64,000 nucleotides of DNA from Periplaneta americana (taxonomy: Eukaryota > Arthropoda > Insecta > Blattodea > Blattidae), in the NCBI RefSeq assembly GCF_040183065.1, contig NC_091124.1, forward strand, positions 92,651,001 to 92,715,000. Reading direction: 5' to 3'. Position 1 is the first letter of the stretch, and every line of letters starts with the position of its first letter. Made by a program: the position numbers and the translations under genes. Below, one piece after another: positions 46,801 through 58,559 of this stretch. The notes under the pieces were generated by a model, which was not told the DNA's origin, searched no databases, and saw only the letters and a program-made list of their open reading frames with translations.

Positions 46801-48848
46801 GTAAATGGGCCACTTTTGCAGAGAGATTATTCCTCACAAATAGGTATTGTAGAGTATGCCACAATTTTGTGATACAATAGATGAATTGCAGAATAGTATG
46901 TTACGCACTGAAAAATATATTACTCTTTAATTAACAACAAAAATAGAAGAAATAAAAAATACGATTTACTCATAGATTTAGGTAACTCCTGAGTACCCAT
47001 TACCATGGTGTTATCATTATCTTCTGAAGAACCCTTTCATTACAATGTTAATTATTAACGTATCTTTTACTCTTATCTGTTATCTCATCCCTTGCCTAAT
47101 AAAATCTTACCCCTTTTCATCTTTATGATAATTGGATGAGAGTGTCTTCTCAATTTCATGGATAATTCGCATTATTCAAAACAATTATCGAGTTCTCAGT
47201 GATATTGAGAATGAGCTGTTTCTTGAATGATTTCGTAAACCTCCTGCTGTCCATCTCCTCGTAGTAATCCTTGGTCGAATTTGACTTAAAAACCAACAAT
47301 GCATTAGGTACACATCCTTTCGCTTCCTGCTTGTATCTCAATAATCCTAGTACCTTTCCCAACTGAAACTTTTTAAAAGACATTGTCGTCTGTCATTCAC
47401 ATTTTGCTTTTTGTCATACTAACATTTATCCAGATCTCGTCCAACACATAATGATGTCTATTTTCCGGGTTTTCCTGATGACTAAAATATATTTATTATG
47501 CTGAACTACAATGTCGGATCATTTCATTAAATACTTGTGCATTCTGTTATTTGCTTTATACCGAAAATCTATCAATTCTCCACAAGAGGAACGCCATGTC
47601 GAAAATGTCAGTTTCTTCTTTGCACCTGACAGGATAGCCATTAAACTTGGTATGAAGTCTTTGTTATATAAGCTTGGAACTTCGTAATATGTATTATATC
47701 ACTTTCTCGTGTTAAATATTATATACATTAGGCCTACCTGGTTTATTAATTTCAATCTGTTATAGGCCATCCTCAGAGCTGCTGTTCTGAGGATGGCCTA
47801 TAACAGGCTGAAACTAGTAAACCAGGTACTGTACTTAATATTTCACACGAGAAAGTGATATAATACATATTCCGAAGTGATATAGTGTTAAAAGTTGTGT
47901 AATCAAAATGTATAAGCTTGAAATATGTCTGAGTAAAAAATCAAAATCATCAATTTTTGTTTTTGGACTATTGCTACATCACCTTTTTGCAGGGCTTTGC
48001 AACTCACTGTACATTTTTCTTTAAAATATTTATGGATAGATTCCTAATACCATGTCCTTGATCCTTTTACAGTTTATTTATAGACTGACCACAGTTATCA
48101 TCTTCATATTCTTTTTCGACATATTTGTACACCTGATAAATAATTTGTTTTACTTAGAAGGATAAGCATTGCCTCTTTCACCAATAAAACATACATAGGG
48201 TATTTTAACCACAAAATCAGTAGCACACTTACTGTACCATATCCGAATGTAACTATAGTCTACACGGCAACTAAAAACAGAACATTACAAGAGCTTATTT
48301 TGACAAACAGAAGATGGGTAGGGAGGGAGAAGAAAAGGTTGAAAAGATTTTGTGTGTTCTTATACTTGTAAGCCCTTGCTAATGACAGAGCTTTTCCAAA
48401 AATTATAGCCCCTCAACCCTTGTCACCATTCACAAGTTTGCCAGGAAGGCCACTTTGATTCGTGAAACAAAGAATAGCTTCCCTCAGCTTTTCCTATTGA
48501 TAAGCTAGACTTTTATAGAAAACAATTTTCCTAAAATGTGATCACTTCTTTCAGAATAAGTGAAATTAATTTTTTATGAATTCTTGTATTTCCACAGCTG
48601 TATCTGGAACAATTGCAGTTATTATTTTTGGCGCATGTGGAGATGGAAGGGACTGGATGCCCAATTGGGAACACAACGATATCTCCTGGTCTTATGCATT
48701 TGCTGTCTTTGGGGTACTGTTTCTGTATATTTCTGGTGTTTTGTATTTGGTGGAGGGACGTGTTCATCACAAGAAGCGTGAGAGGGCAAGAGAAGCTACC
48801 CATTCTGCTTATCACATGGAACAAAGAAAGGCCCACACAACAATATGA
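35067..48848 (+). CDS. Claudin-family tetraspan septate-junction protein (Pasiflora-like), whole gene
   Basis: Coding exons 35067-35205, 39199-39321, 42357-42509 and 48598-48848 join (GT-AG, all phase 1) to 666 nt, 221 residues. Four membrane segments: about 10-30, 89-115, 125-149 and 170-190. The first extracellular loop holds the claudin signature W31, G47-L48-W49, C52 and C70, the Cys pair likely forming the structural disulfide. The C-terminal tail is basic and ends TTI, a possible class I PDZ ligand. Overall sequence (opening MGRKSRTGLSATVFAV, HWY..GCWWVFEEEYYIIHD) most resembles the insect Pasiflora proteins, septate-junction components sealing epithelial and glial barriers; that assignment is from memory and the exact orthologue is uncertain. 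The start ATG has a good context (AAAGATGG). The introns hold many transposons, but the coding frame is intact. Confidence 0.88.
35940..36600 (+). pseudogene. LINE RNase H and C-terminal Cys-His domain relic
   Basis: Frames read VVILSDSKAAILSI (RNase H), then across frameshifts the equivalent of IPSHCGILGNENADALAKKG, and finally an open section with SPNCPLCNSNQEMDSEHLKI, a Cys-Cys-His-Cys motif at the LINE C-terminus. It ends in a stop after LLSNAWH at about 36592. The same C-terminus is present at 45886-46152. In claudin intron 1. Confidence 0.8.
36773..37480 (+). pseudogene. LINE ORF2 fragment upstream of the RT palm, split by a SINE
   Basis: 36773-36983 reads YKITRNRTTQSIRNAKRHH and FWKHLREKVHYRN. 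After the SINE, 37260-37430 reads NLTLLLASVLPTREKF and ITITEVWQALKKIRS. This is the region between endonuclease and RT of a LINE, where xxEVxxALxxIKS is recurrent. Removing the SINE and one target-duplication copy makes the frame continuous. No catalytic motifs are present. Confidence 0.65.
36984..37259 (+). mobile_element. SINE family 1, with 10-bp target duplication
   Basis: Head GTCCACACCTGTGGAGTAAT, B box GGGTTCGATTCCC, the CCGGGGTTTTCCC body and an (AAAT)n-type tail. Flanked by ATAACTCAA-like repeats, exactly ATAAACTCAA at 36974-36983 and 37260-37269. Lies inside the LINE fragment 36773-37480, so it is younger. Confidence 0.92.
38168..38412 (-). mobile_element. SINE family 2, inverted copy in claudin intron 1
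   Basis: Reverse-strand tRNA-like head (TAGCTCAAGCAG A box; GAGTTCGATTCC B box), body with GTTTTCCCCAATC, tail GTTGATACAGAGTCGTTAAA and a poly-A (poly-T on +) run. Confidence 0.78.
39199..39321 (+). CDS. Claudin-like gene, exon 2
   Basis: Acceptor CATTCTAG, donor CCAG|GTAAG, 123 nt. Encodes most of the first extracellular loop, with the GLWxxC motif and second loop Cys (GCWW). Intron 2 is 3035 bp and carries the SINE palindrome and nested MITEs. Confidence 0.88.
40206..41080. mobile_element. SINE family 3 cluster: tandem copies and an inverted arm
   Basis: Unit 1 is 40206-40580 (AATGTACCGAAGTACATATG to ACGCATATCATAT), unit 2 is 40588-about 40786, and an inverted copy occupies 40790-41080. 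tRNA-like boxes are readable in each (for example GGCTTAGTGGATAAAGC and GGGTTCAAATC at about 40980-41035). Left arm 40266-40553 and right arm 40790-41078 are a roughly 290-bp inverted repeat with about 235 bp between. Confidence 0.85.
41454..42260. mobile_element. MITE with TGGTGTTTGGTC ends, containing a mariner-type MITE
   Basis: Outer inverted ends TATATCTGTGGTGTTTGGTC (41454) and TATATCTTTGGTGTTTGGTC (from 42260 on the reverse strand) continue with AACATnnAACTCCAAAAA. The interior is mostly the element at 41523-42077. Ends just before claudin exon 3 (42357). Confidence 0.78.
41523..42077. mobile_element. 555-bp TA-flanked MITE (Tc1/mariner type)
   Basis: Ends TACAGGGTGGAAGTGAAATA and TACAGGATGGAATGAAATA (reverse strand) run on with CCTTGCAGATT. 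TA on both sides (41521-41522, 42078-42079) is the Tc1/mariner duplication. No transposase frame. Confidence 0.88.
42357..42509 (+). CDS. Claudin-like gene, exon 3
   Basis: Acceptor TTTTACAG, donor AGCAG|GTATTG, 153 nt. Encodes the second membrane segment, the short cytoplasmic turn (CCSREHERF) and the start of the third segment. Intron 3 is 6088 bp. Confidence 0.88.
42510..45700. other. Claudin intron 3, left part: no identified element
   Basis: AT-rich; short (TTA)n at about 43780-43800 and a poly-T run at about 43890-43912. No coding motif recognised in the several frames of 60-80 codons. Confidence 0.4.
45715..46345 (+). pseudogene. Two LINE C-termini in tandem
   Basis: First, 45715-46152: RNase H remnant (AHCGMSGNVKADILAKKG) followed by SPNCPLCNSNQEMDSEHLKI and LLSNAWH stop, nearly identical to 36386-36592. 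Second, 46155-46342: HRIGILSTPNCVLCSQEEEE, MDINHL and EAREKITRLLNQEH stop, a related but different C-terminus. The two lie back to back with about 15 bp between. Confidence 0.75.
46350..47150. other. Claudin intron 3, unassigned section
   Basis: AT-rich, no motif seen. Confidence 0.3.
47156..47400 (-). pseudogene. DDE-type (IS630-like) transposase fragment
   Basis: A 75-codon minus frame reads NALLVFKSNSTKDYYEEMD, then RRFTKSFKKQLILNITENS and IIVLNNANYP. This matches DDE_3-type transposases, where the last block is normally VIVxDNASYH with the second catalytic Asp. Here the Asp is Asn and the sequence ends at once. An isolated relic in claudin intron 3. Confidence 0.6.
47679..47878. repeat. 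200-bp near-perfect palindrome (fold-back element)
   Basis: Arms of about 95 bp: ACTTCGTAATATGTATTATA.. to ..GGCCATCCTCAGA, an 8-nt centre GCTGCTGT, then TCTGAGGATGGCC back to ATACATATTCCGAAGT. Only about one mismatch per ten bases. Likely a fold-back MITE. Confidence 0.88.
48598..48848 (+). CDS. Claudin-like gene, exon 4 and stop
   Basis: Acceptor TTTCCACAG; ends at TGA 48846-48848. Encodes the rest of segment three, the second extracellular loop (GDGRDWMPNWEHND), segment four and the basic tail. The 3' untranslated end is not defined; AATAAA at 49865-49870 is one candidate polyadenylation signal, beyond SINE sequence. Confidence 0.88.
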
Positions 48849-49371
48849 ATTACTGATATGAAAACAAACTTTTACTTCTCAGTACAACTGCACTAATATC
48901 ATCTCAGTTTGGATTAGTGGAAGTTACAGCCTGTAACTAAAGTTTATATTATATATATATATGATATTCTTAGCTTTACTAATGTAAAGACTTACAATAG
49001 TATCAATATGTAAGTGATTGAAAATACCAAGGTACATATCAAGTCAGGGTTTTATACCCATTTTACCTTATAAACATACATGTAAAATGCAATAATGCAG
49101 AGATGTCAGATTTAAGACTTTAAATTTTGTTATAAGCATGGCGTTTAAAAATATCATGAAGCATAATTATTCAAGCTTTCAATGCATTGGCATATTGAGG
49201 TACAGTGTGTCCTTAATACCTTCTACGCATTTTTTTTTAATTCTGAACATGCTTTGGTTTACAAACCATTTAAACATCACCAACAATACTAACATTTTAG
49301 CAACAGTATTATGTTTTATGTGTCATGCCATCTCTTAAACAAAAATAATGAATACCAGCATCTTCAAATGG

Positions 49372-49800
49372 GCTTTCAGGTATAGCTTCCTGTGAAGCTG
49401 ATTTGAATAATTTCAAGGGAAAAAATTGTTCCAGTCCCGGGTTCGATTCCCTTGAAATTATTCAAATCAGCTTCACAGGAAACTATACCTGAAAGCCACA
49501 TTTGCAGAAATTGTTCCAATCCCAGGTTCGATTCCCTTGAAATTATTCAAATCAGCTTCATAGGAAGAGAGCTATACCTGAAAGCCATACCACAATTCAA
49601 GTCACACAGAGTTTGTGTGCTCTCAATGTTGGGTTTCTGATGTCATGTTAGCCTGCTTGAGGTATGTGTATATAAAGGGGAAAAATTGAGCCAGTGTCTG
49701 GTACATCCCTGGGTGGCTCAGTCGGTAGAGCATTAGCGCGCACAGCCAAAGGTATCTGGTTCGATTCCCAGCCCGAAAACAATTTTGTCTTGAAATTATT
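49372..49800. mobile_element. SINE (family 4) fragments: palindrome, tandem tails and tRNA-like head
   Basis: GGCTTTCAGGTATAGCTTCC at 49373 pairs with the block ending near 49497, forming a palindrome with arms of about 50 bp around a B-box-like GGGTTCGATTCCC. The right arm is then repeated directly to about 49585. At 49708-49800 a head with GGCTCAGTCGGTAGAGC (A box) and GGTTCGATTCCCAG (B box) leads to the same CTTGAAATTATTCAA tail, identifying the source SINE. Confidence 0.75.
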
Positions 49801-50753
49801 CAATATCAGAGTCTGTTGGTAAGGAAAATAAGATTAATTTTTATGCCTGACTCAGATACCACTTAATAAAGCAGCGATTTTCTTCATTTTAATTGAAAGA
49901 CTACAATGCAATATCCCGAAAATGTTTTAAAGCTGATAAAAGACGTCAAATCTGCTCATAAATTTCGAATAAGGCTTTCTTTTTTGTAGGATAGTGTTTA
50001 TTATTGCCCTATTCAGTAGCATTAAAGATTGTTTTTTTTTTATTATTTATTTATTTTTTTTTTTATTTTAGAGATAGCAAAATGTTTTTAATAAGCATTC
50101 AAGTTAGATGACTTTGCTATGTTAAGGGCGATTTGCTTCCTTGTGCTGCAAGCCAGTTACAAGTATGTGTAGCACCATTCACATTTTTAAATCTTTGACT
50201 GGACACGTGTGGTCTCTGCAGACTCAAGATGTAATTATTAATGTATTACCTACAGTATTTGTAATAGTTTTTATATCATTTTATCGTACTAAGAGTTAAA
50301 GATATTTCAGATTATATTTTGAAATCAGTGATTCTAATCACACAACATTAACATAGGGTAAAAGTAATTTTACAGATTTGACATCTCTTGCGGTGCTTAC
50401 AGCAGTTACTACAGAATTCTCTGAATTCCTTAGCTCACAATCTCTTATTTGTGTAAAAGATGCAATATTTTCTTGAATGTGGTTTGTAGAATATATATAT
50501 AACCTACGCTTAAGTGATCTGTTCAGAACCTCTTAAAAGTCAGATAGATTGTAAAAGGCTTTCTGCTCATAGTTTCCGTCCAGAGAGGTATTGTGACCTT
50601 GTTGTCAATTTTTAATATTAGTCGATGAAATAGAAATATAAGCCTTCTTCCTCCCTGACTTGGAAAAGTTGGTTTGCTCTATACAGCAGATTGTCACACT
50701 TCTATCATTTCATTTGTGAAAAAATGTACTTTCAACTGATATAAAGCTGCTGC

Positions 50754-50810
<57 letters not shown>

Positions 50811-52700
50811 ATATTTTTCCGCAAAATATGCAAGTTTAAAAAAAATCTCAGTCTTAAATTTCAGTAATGGAATATCAGTTAATACTGTATGTAGTTTTCT
50901 GAAATGTTTGTATATTTTAAATCTTCCAACTTTATAAACAAAGCATGTCATGCATATGATGTGTATGTGCATGCTCACTCATTTTTACATTACATTATGG
51001 CTCATGGCATTTTCATCATACACTTACTAGAATATTTTTTCAGAGTTTTCGTTACAATTTTGTCTAAGTTATTGACAGAATGTGACATGATGGTCTCAGT
51101 CACTACCACTGTAATGCACTTTATGTAAGCTGATACTGTTCATACAACCATCCACATAGACTAATCACCTGCAATCAAATAATATATAAGTGACACTATA
51201 TGACATTATTTGTACATGTAATAAAACACAACACGTAGTATTTCCACACATGAAACACGAAATTATTGACTATTCATATAAATATATAAACATGTGAGTC
51301 TAAATTTATAAATTCCATTGACGATGGTAATGTAATTACTAAAGTTCAATAACTGTTGGGGTTAGATTACTACAGTGCTATGATTTGATATGTTTAAATA
51401 TTGACTGATATTCCTTTATGCTGGGAAATATTAAAAGATCTTTTAAATCCTTTGTCTCACTGTTTTTATAGAATGTAAGATAAACTTTCCAGAATGAATG
51501 CTATGCAAAGAGCAGACTTGCATTTATTGTATTATCTTTCATTTGTTTTACTTATTTCATATTTTGACAGTGTATATTATTATATAGTATTAGAATGACT
51601 CAATCTGATCTGAAGCACATATTTACTCGCATATTGAGAGATCAATATACTGGAGTTGTAGGATTTAAAAACTATATATACAGTGCATGCATTTTATATT
51701 TTCATGCTCTCATGTGGGTAGCTGTGCTGTACACTACCACATCCACTTCACTTTCGCGAGTGTGGAAAGATAAATCTATGCACTGTATTTGGGTGTTGTC
51801 TACATTATGCTTACATGAAAATATTACCACGTTATCGGAACTTTCTTATTCTAACTTACAAAGAGGAAAAGATAGAGCACATAGTGATATATAACGGAAG
51901 GAAAATTCACTTTCTTAAGCCCATTATATCAAGATATCAGCGGTAATGTTTCACAGAGGCCAAAGTCAGCAAGAGTGGATAAAAGAAATATGCAAGTAAA
52001 TATTGTTTATTTATATTAACCTTTACTGTATTAAGTTTGAAAATTATGCATTAAATCTCGAACCATTCCTTTTTGTAAAAAAGGCTTGTATTTTTCTGAT
52101 AATTATAAATATTTGTTAAATTGGTAACATTGTAAATTATACTTGATACATTAACTAAAGTGATATTTGTAATGTCGTTGCTTAGATTGTATATCTGAAG
52201 TACTGACATTCCATTGTTTCCGTCCAAAACTGTTAATTCTACTTAGCAAAAGTTTATACTTAAGCAAGTTGTACAGTACTATGATACTGATGTAAGATTA
52301 TTTTTATAGTGTTGTTTCTTATCATAGTATTACACATTTTATATTTATATACAGATTATACAGGTAACTTAATGTTTTTAACAATTGCATGAAACTGTTT
52401 AATAGTTTTATATATTTCTCCATATTCTATGTGTACATAGAAAAAACTCATTGGTGAAATGGTTTAAAGTTCCCTATAGCTAGAGTTGCCAGATTTGTTT
52501 TAGGGGAGGAGAAGGAAGGTGTATGCGAACTTCCTAGGAATTAAATAGCATGTAAGTTAATAAAATTGATTCTTTATCATTTAAGATGTAAGATCATTAC
52601 CATTCTTAATAAGCCACAAGGTCTAGTTTTTTATAACTATTTCTTTAAATAGTGCAAACACGCATAACATTATAAAAATAAATCTCTGTGTATAGGCCTA
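49800..52700. other. Intergenic, beyond claudin gene
   Basis: Contains (ATT)n at 50752-50808 and no recognised genes. The 99-codon + frame at 51595-51894 has no known motif and a composition like its surroundings. Confidence 0.4.
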
Positions 52701-55364
52701 ATAGGCTCGATATTGAAAATAATTATATTGCTGAGAAAAAAGTAGATAACCCTCAAATTATGGAAGACACATTTTAAGGTAATAAAAAACGTAGGAATAC
52801 GGGAAAAACGATATAGTCTGGCAGTCCTACCTATAGCACAAATGAATATAATAATATATGTAATAACAAAAATTAATGTCTGTATGGCCAGTGTGCAATA
52901 CTTCAACATAAAAAACAGACAATATAAATGTTTAAATATTAACTCTGGCAGCAAAAAATGGAGTAGTATTTAACTGAATGAATAACAAGCATTTCAGCAT
53001 GCATTTTTATTCTTCTGCCTACTTTCTCTCTTTGACAGTGGGTCTCATCACAAATTCAGGCGCATTTTGCATCATTCACAATAGGTAAGTTTTGTCATTC
53101 TATTGCTGGATTCAGTTTAGATTTTGCCTTTAAATCCCAAAAATGATATAAGGGATATTGTACTAGTTGATGACAACTGCACTTCTATTTTACTGCCCCT
53201 GCATACTATGCACTATAGTTCAAGAAGCTGTGAAAGGATTTAGAGAAATGCAGAGCTGCTTGAGAAGATTTGGATTGGAAAGAAGGCATAAAATTTCAGT
53301 CTGTGATGACTGATTTCTTGTTAGTCAAGTCTTAAGAAATTGGCACGTAACATCAGTATAAGGTTGAAAATGATTGGAACATGTGTGGGATGTTAATATG
53401 AATGGAAATTAAAATCACGTCAACATGGCGTCATTACCCAGAATTGATCCTACAGCATCAAATCGTCAGTTTTCATATTGCATACCAGTACCACAATGGA
53501 CTTTACCTTAGTGTATTGTTATCTGATGTATCACATTCTCCCTGAGATCTCCATATGGTAGAGAGAAAATCTAGAAATTTTAGGGAGAACTGTACTTACC
53601 AGAAATCAGTACACTGCTGCATAACTAGTTGTGTGTGCTGCATGCAAAGTGAAGACAAGGGATTGGTGCTGTGGAATCAATTCTGTACCTGAAGCATGTT
53701 TGCGTTGTTGAAGTTCCTTTCTCCAAGAGATCTCCTAACTTCTCTCACACTTACCTCCACATACATTGCAGCCCATTTCAAACTTTGGAGAGTGTCAGCC
53801 TAGCCATGGTTTCATATTATTATTATTATTATTATTGTTATGAAAGTGAAAGTGAATGGAAGAAGGAAATCTCACGTTCAATCACTTGTTATTACATCCA
53901 GTAAAATACTTCACCATAGTTAACCAATCATAAGTGTGTATTAATTGATCTAATTTTACATTTAAACTTAATACTATATTAAATTGAAATTTTTTCTCTG
54001 TCTTTCTCTTCAGTGTATTTTAAAATTATTTTAAACGAGATTCTTATGTTTTTTTGTTCTCTACTTACTTATAGACTGAAGTTCTTTTATTCTTTACACT
54101 AATGGCAGTTACTTGACTGTCATTCACCCAAGACTGAAGTAGTGATCTGTGTTTAGATTTACGTTGTTCTATATAGTGCTGTATTTAAATATGTCTTGCA
54201 GTATTATGAAAGAAAAGAAAAATATCAGACATACTGCTTATAGTATGTCATCAGACATACTGCTTATAGTATGTCAAGTTGTGTTGTAACAACGTGAAAG
54301 TACTAATGCTCAATTTTGACACACACAAAACGATGCAGATGAAGGGAAATTTCAAACGTGAAACATTTTACAGGATTTCTATAGTTTTTCTTTTCTTGTG
54401 CACAAAATATTGACACATGAAAGGATTGAAATGGAATTGCAAACAAGGTTATATGTACAGTGATATCAAGAACAAATCTAATTATTATAATAAATTCTCT
54501 ATATAGGCCTATTATAAGTCCAGACTTTCGTAATTTCAGAATATAAACTTCATGATTGAAAATTATCAGAGAAGTTAATGAAGTTTTCTGGAGTAATAAT
54601 TTTGTATGTGACAGTGATTGTTACCCTTACTTTAATTAATAATACTGTTCTCGAACATTTAGATACCATATTGGTTTTTCTAGTTGAAATCAAAAGAGGA
54701 CTGTATTTCTTTTGTTGTTTGAACATACTGTACTTTTTTATGACAAATATAATATCAACACATTTATTGCTTGTGTTTCTACATTATGTGAACTTAGATT
54801 TTGCTTTCTTTGTGACATAGTCTATGAAAGTTTCATGATTAAGTTTTATGTGCATTGTCCTACTTTCAGATTGGATGACAAAAAATGCTCTTTTGTGGGG
54901 AAGAATTGACCTTTCACTAATGAGTGTATAGCACAATATTATATTGAACTGTCTTTTAACGATCCAGTATAAAATATAAATAATAATTACTACAAATATG
55001 TGACTTATTTCTTTTACCGGTACTCTTGTTATTAAAACTCCTCGGAGAGCAACTCCATTACCTTCTCCTCCTTCCAACATAATATGTGATGGTAAGACTA
55101 CCAACATGCTCTTTTGAACAGACACATTATAGAGGAAAGTGTTGTAAAATAGTGACCTGCCCATGTCAAGAGACGATCTTGAACAATACCAACTATTGAA
55201 CATGATTTAGCTTCGAAATTGAAGTATGGTAATCTTCTGTTACATACGAATTTAGTGATTTAAATTGCTTAAAGTGAAATTATCATCTCAAGGGGCTAAT
55301 GTATTACTTTCGTCTAAGTTTTTGCAAGCTTTTGAACAGGTCTGACAAATGTTATGTCCATAGA

Positions 55365-55365
<1 letters not shown>
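52700..55365. other. Intergenic, unassigned
   Basis: Small (ATT)n at about 53815-53835 and a 24-bp direct repeat at about 54222-54275 (ATCAGACATACTGCTTATAG twice). No gene supported. Confidence 0.35.
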
Positions 55366-55410
<45 letters not shown>

Positions 55411-55411
55411 T
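55366..55411. repeat. (ATT)n microsatellite
   Basis: About 15 ATT triplets. A (TA)n run follows at about 55534-55549. Confidence 0.95.
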
Positions 55412-55939
55412 CATTGTATAAATACTTGAGAAGAAGATTGAATTTTTCGTACTTGTTCTCCTCTGTGAAGGTTTTGTATGATAATTATAGTTAATTATAT
55501 TTACCGCATTTCATCACATAATGTCGCATTTTATATATATATATATATTTTTTTTTTGCGTAAAAATATACAGGGCGACCATTATGTGAAGATGGTAATG
55601 ATTGGTCGCATCAGCTTCCATGTAACAGGGATTGTGCGAGCAAGAAGGGTCAAGTTGCGTGATTCGTAACAGTAGTGTGCAACGCTGGAACCGTAACATG
55701 AATAATACCTTAAAGAATAAAAACACTTTTTTATTGATTAAAAACATTCACAGTATTATTGAATCACATGTATCAGTACATCTGATGCACTGAAGTCGAT
55801 ATTATCTGACTACTAGATCAGATCACTCCGCTCAAAGATGATTGGTCTAGGCCTAAAAATAAGTATATGAACACTCCTGGACAACTTTCGCTGATAACTT
55901 CATCTGCACTTCCACATCCTACAGAATTAATATAGCGAG

Positions 55940-56540
55940 GCGGCACATCAACACCACACTGCAAACTCTATCAATATGGCTTGGACAATGGAGACTAGTA
56001 GTCAGTGCCGATAAATCCCAGGCCATGTTGATTAAGAAACTAAAATGTCCTAGAGCAAGATATCCTATCCCGATCAATAACACTCCAATTCCCTACAAAC
56101 ATCATCTCAAATATCTAAGCGTTACCTTCAATGATAAACTCAACCTCACAAGTCATATTCAACAGCTCCGGAAAAATTTAAAATTATCAATCCTACTTTG
56201 AACAGCATAGCAGGTAAAGAACCAGAAAACCCAGGTTGCCAACCCAACACCACAATTATCTAAAAGACAATCCACCATTCCATCCTGTATGCATCCCAAC
56301 TATACACCAGACTTTCTCCATCCATTATGGCACAACTCTGTGCTACAGAAAGAAGACTAGCTAGAAAAGCATTTAACCTGCCCTGAAATACCCATAACCA
56401 AACCATATACGTCACCAGAATCCAACCCATCTCCCAGTATATCACCCAGAAGAATATCAAATATGTCCACAAACAATTCATACAACATACCTTCCTAAAT
56501 CCTCCCAATACCAACCCTTCCACCAATGTTGATAAACTCC
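55940..56540 (+). pseudogene. LINE reverse transcriptase relic (Jockey-like)
   Basis: The frame from about 55950 reads LQTLSIWLGQWRLVVSADKS and YKHHLKYLSVTFNDKLNL, then LTSHIQQLRKN, typical of the RT thumb (xxWRLxxNxxKT; xxKYLGVxxDxxLxxxxHI). After stops, about 56268-56390 reads HHSILYASQLY and CATERRLARKAF. One stop-laden copy; the catalytic Tyr/Phe-x-Asp-Asp box lies to the left and is not recognisable. Confidence 0.7.
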
Positions 56541-56599
56541 TTCAATATGAAAACCGTCCTCCCTAAGAGAGAAACCGTTCCAATGTGTCATGTACAGTA

Positions 56600-58550
56600 C
56601 GATTATTTAGTCCTGACAGTCGCTGACAATGTGTGCCTGGGTCAAGTGAGTCCATTAAGTTACGCCAAAGGGTTTCCAGGTTAGTCAGTCACTTGCTTTC
56701 AGAGCGATCGGATGTCACGCATGCAGTAGAGCGATGTGTTTCCAGTATAGTTAAGCTGTACTGCATTTCTTTACTGATGCTTTGCTCCTATCTCTCCTCC
56801 AGAACTCTCCCCACTACTCCTATTACTTCCCCTCTTTTGCGTCACTGAGCTGTCAGGACTAAATCGGTCTGTAGCTCTGATATAAGTTCATTAAGAACTA
56901 GCATTACTGTAGGCATCCCAAACCAACGACTCCAGACCATTCATTCACCAATATTAACACCAAAATAACAGACACAAGCCTAATTAATGCCACAGCTGTG
57001 GATGCGCCTGCATCATGAGCCACAATCCCTTCTTTCCTGCCGCACAAGTTGATCAAAAGTCTATAAAACACACACAACCCGGCTGAAGAGGGCATATAAG
57101 ACCCTAAAACAGGTGGGATACTATGACAGCACAAGCAAGCTACCATTCAGAACCAACAATTGTACTGAACTGAAGGCATTTATGGCTACTGGCTTGGTGC
57201 TAACATCTCGCACCTCCACTCCATTCACTTTTGTCAGCTGCCACTACTCTTTCTCGCACATTCGATCTTGAATATAAAGATACTTTGTGTTGCAGTGGAG
57301 GCACGTTATTTTTTAATAATTTCTTGATCATGCTAAACAGAAATTTTCATGTGACAATTATGCGGTGAAATTTTATAAATTTCGGATCAGTTTGTCTATA
57401 AATAAGTGTGCGACCATTATGCAATGAAATGAGTGATTTGCAAATAGTTTGTCTTTTTTAGGATAAAAATGGGATGAATAAAATATTGGATATTTTGATA
57501 TTTTTTTGTGGTTGTATTTTTTTATCACCTTCAGACAAACTTCTAAGGTGGGGCCATGATAAAAATTATATTTTCTGCTACCAGTATTTATATAAAAAAC
57601 TTATTTTCACATAGGCCTACCAGGAGAATGACAAGATGTCCAGAAGAATGACCAATAGTATTTAAGTATTCTTTTTGTTTTAATTTTCTTTCGTACCAGA
57701 TATATAGGCTAATTCACAAAGTTATGAGGGACCAAAACATAATAATTATTTTTAATTTATATTATTAGGCACTCTATTGAATTTACAAACGAGTTACAAC
57801 ATCAGAATTCTTAATCTGAGTTTGTCACATGAAAATCTCTGAGTTTATTACGTTAAAAATGCCCCATTCAGGTTATGGTGGAGTATTACTGGAAAATTAG
57901 CCTAATACAAAACAATTGAACCTCAGATGTCATTCCCCTGGCACACATGTCTGTAACATACCAGGAGAATGACATTTTTCTAACCATTGTTCAGCCAATA
58001 TCGTTATAAAAAATGCAATTTAGAAATAAAACGACATGTGTAAAGAACTATAATAAATTTCCATATTTACGAATGAAAAATACATTGAATTACGGTATCG
58101 ACAATTTTAACGACTTAAAACTTCGTAAGAATGATTACAGACACTTTTTCGCTACAGCATTAGGCATTTAATCTCAGTCTCAACATGAAACAATAAGAAA
58201 TTGGAGGGAAAAGTGCAATACTACAAGCAAATATGTTAAGTATTATATGGGATTAAAAAAAAAAACAATTTCCTATTTACAAGCTTCGTCTTTAAGGGCC
58301 ACTGGGACCCGGCTCTGGTCCCCATTTTGGATATAGTGCAGTAAAATATTTCATATTAAAGTCATCTTTCTTAATGCATTTCCAATAAAAAAAAAATATT
58401 ATGCATTGACGCAATCTTGCGAGAGAATGGACTGACTGGGCCCGTGAGAGTCCGTAGTTCATTTTAGCACTAAAGGTTGGACTGAAACACACTAGGCACT
58501 AGCAGTTCTTCCACGTCCCTTTCCCCACCACCCTCGCAGTCTTCAAGCGA
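56600..58550. other. Intergenic, unassigned
   Basis: No gene found. ACCAGGAGAATGACA occurs at about 57619 and again near 57961, suggesting an unrecognised repeat. Confidence 0.3.
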
Positions 58551-58559
58551 TACTTGGAA

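Noticed and set aside
49708..49785. Possible tRNA gene
   Set aside because: A and B boxes are good, but the T stem has mismatches and the acceptor stem does not pair; the CTTGAAATTATTCAA tail shows it is a SINE head.
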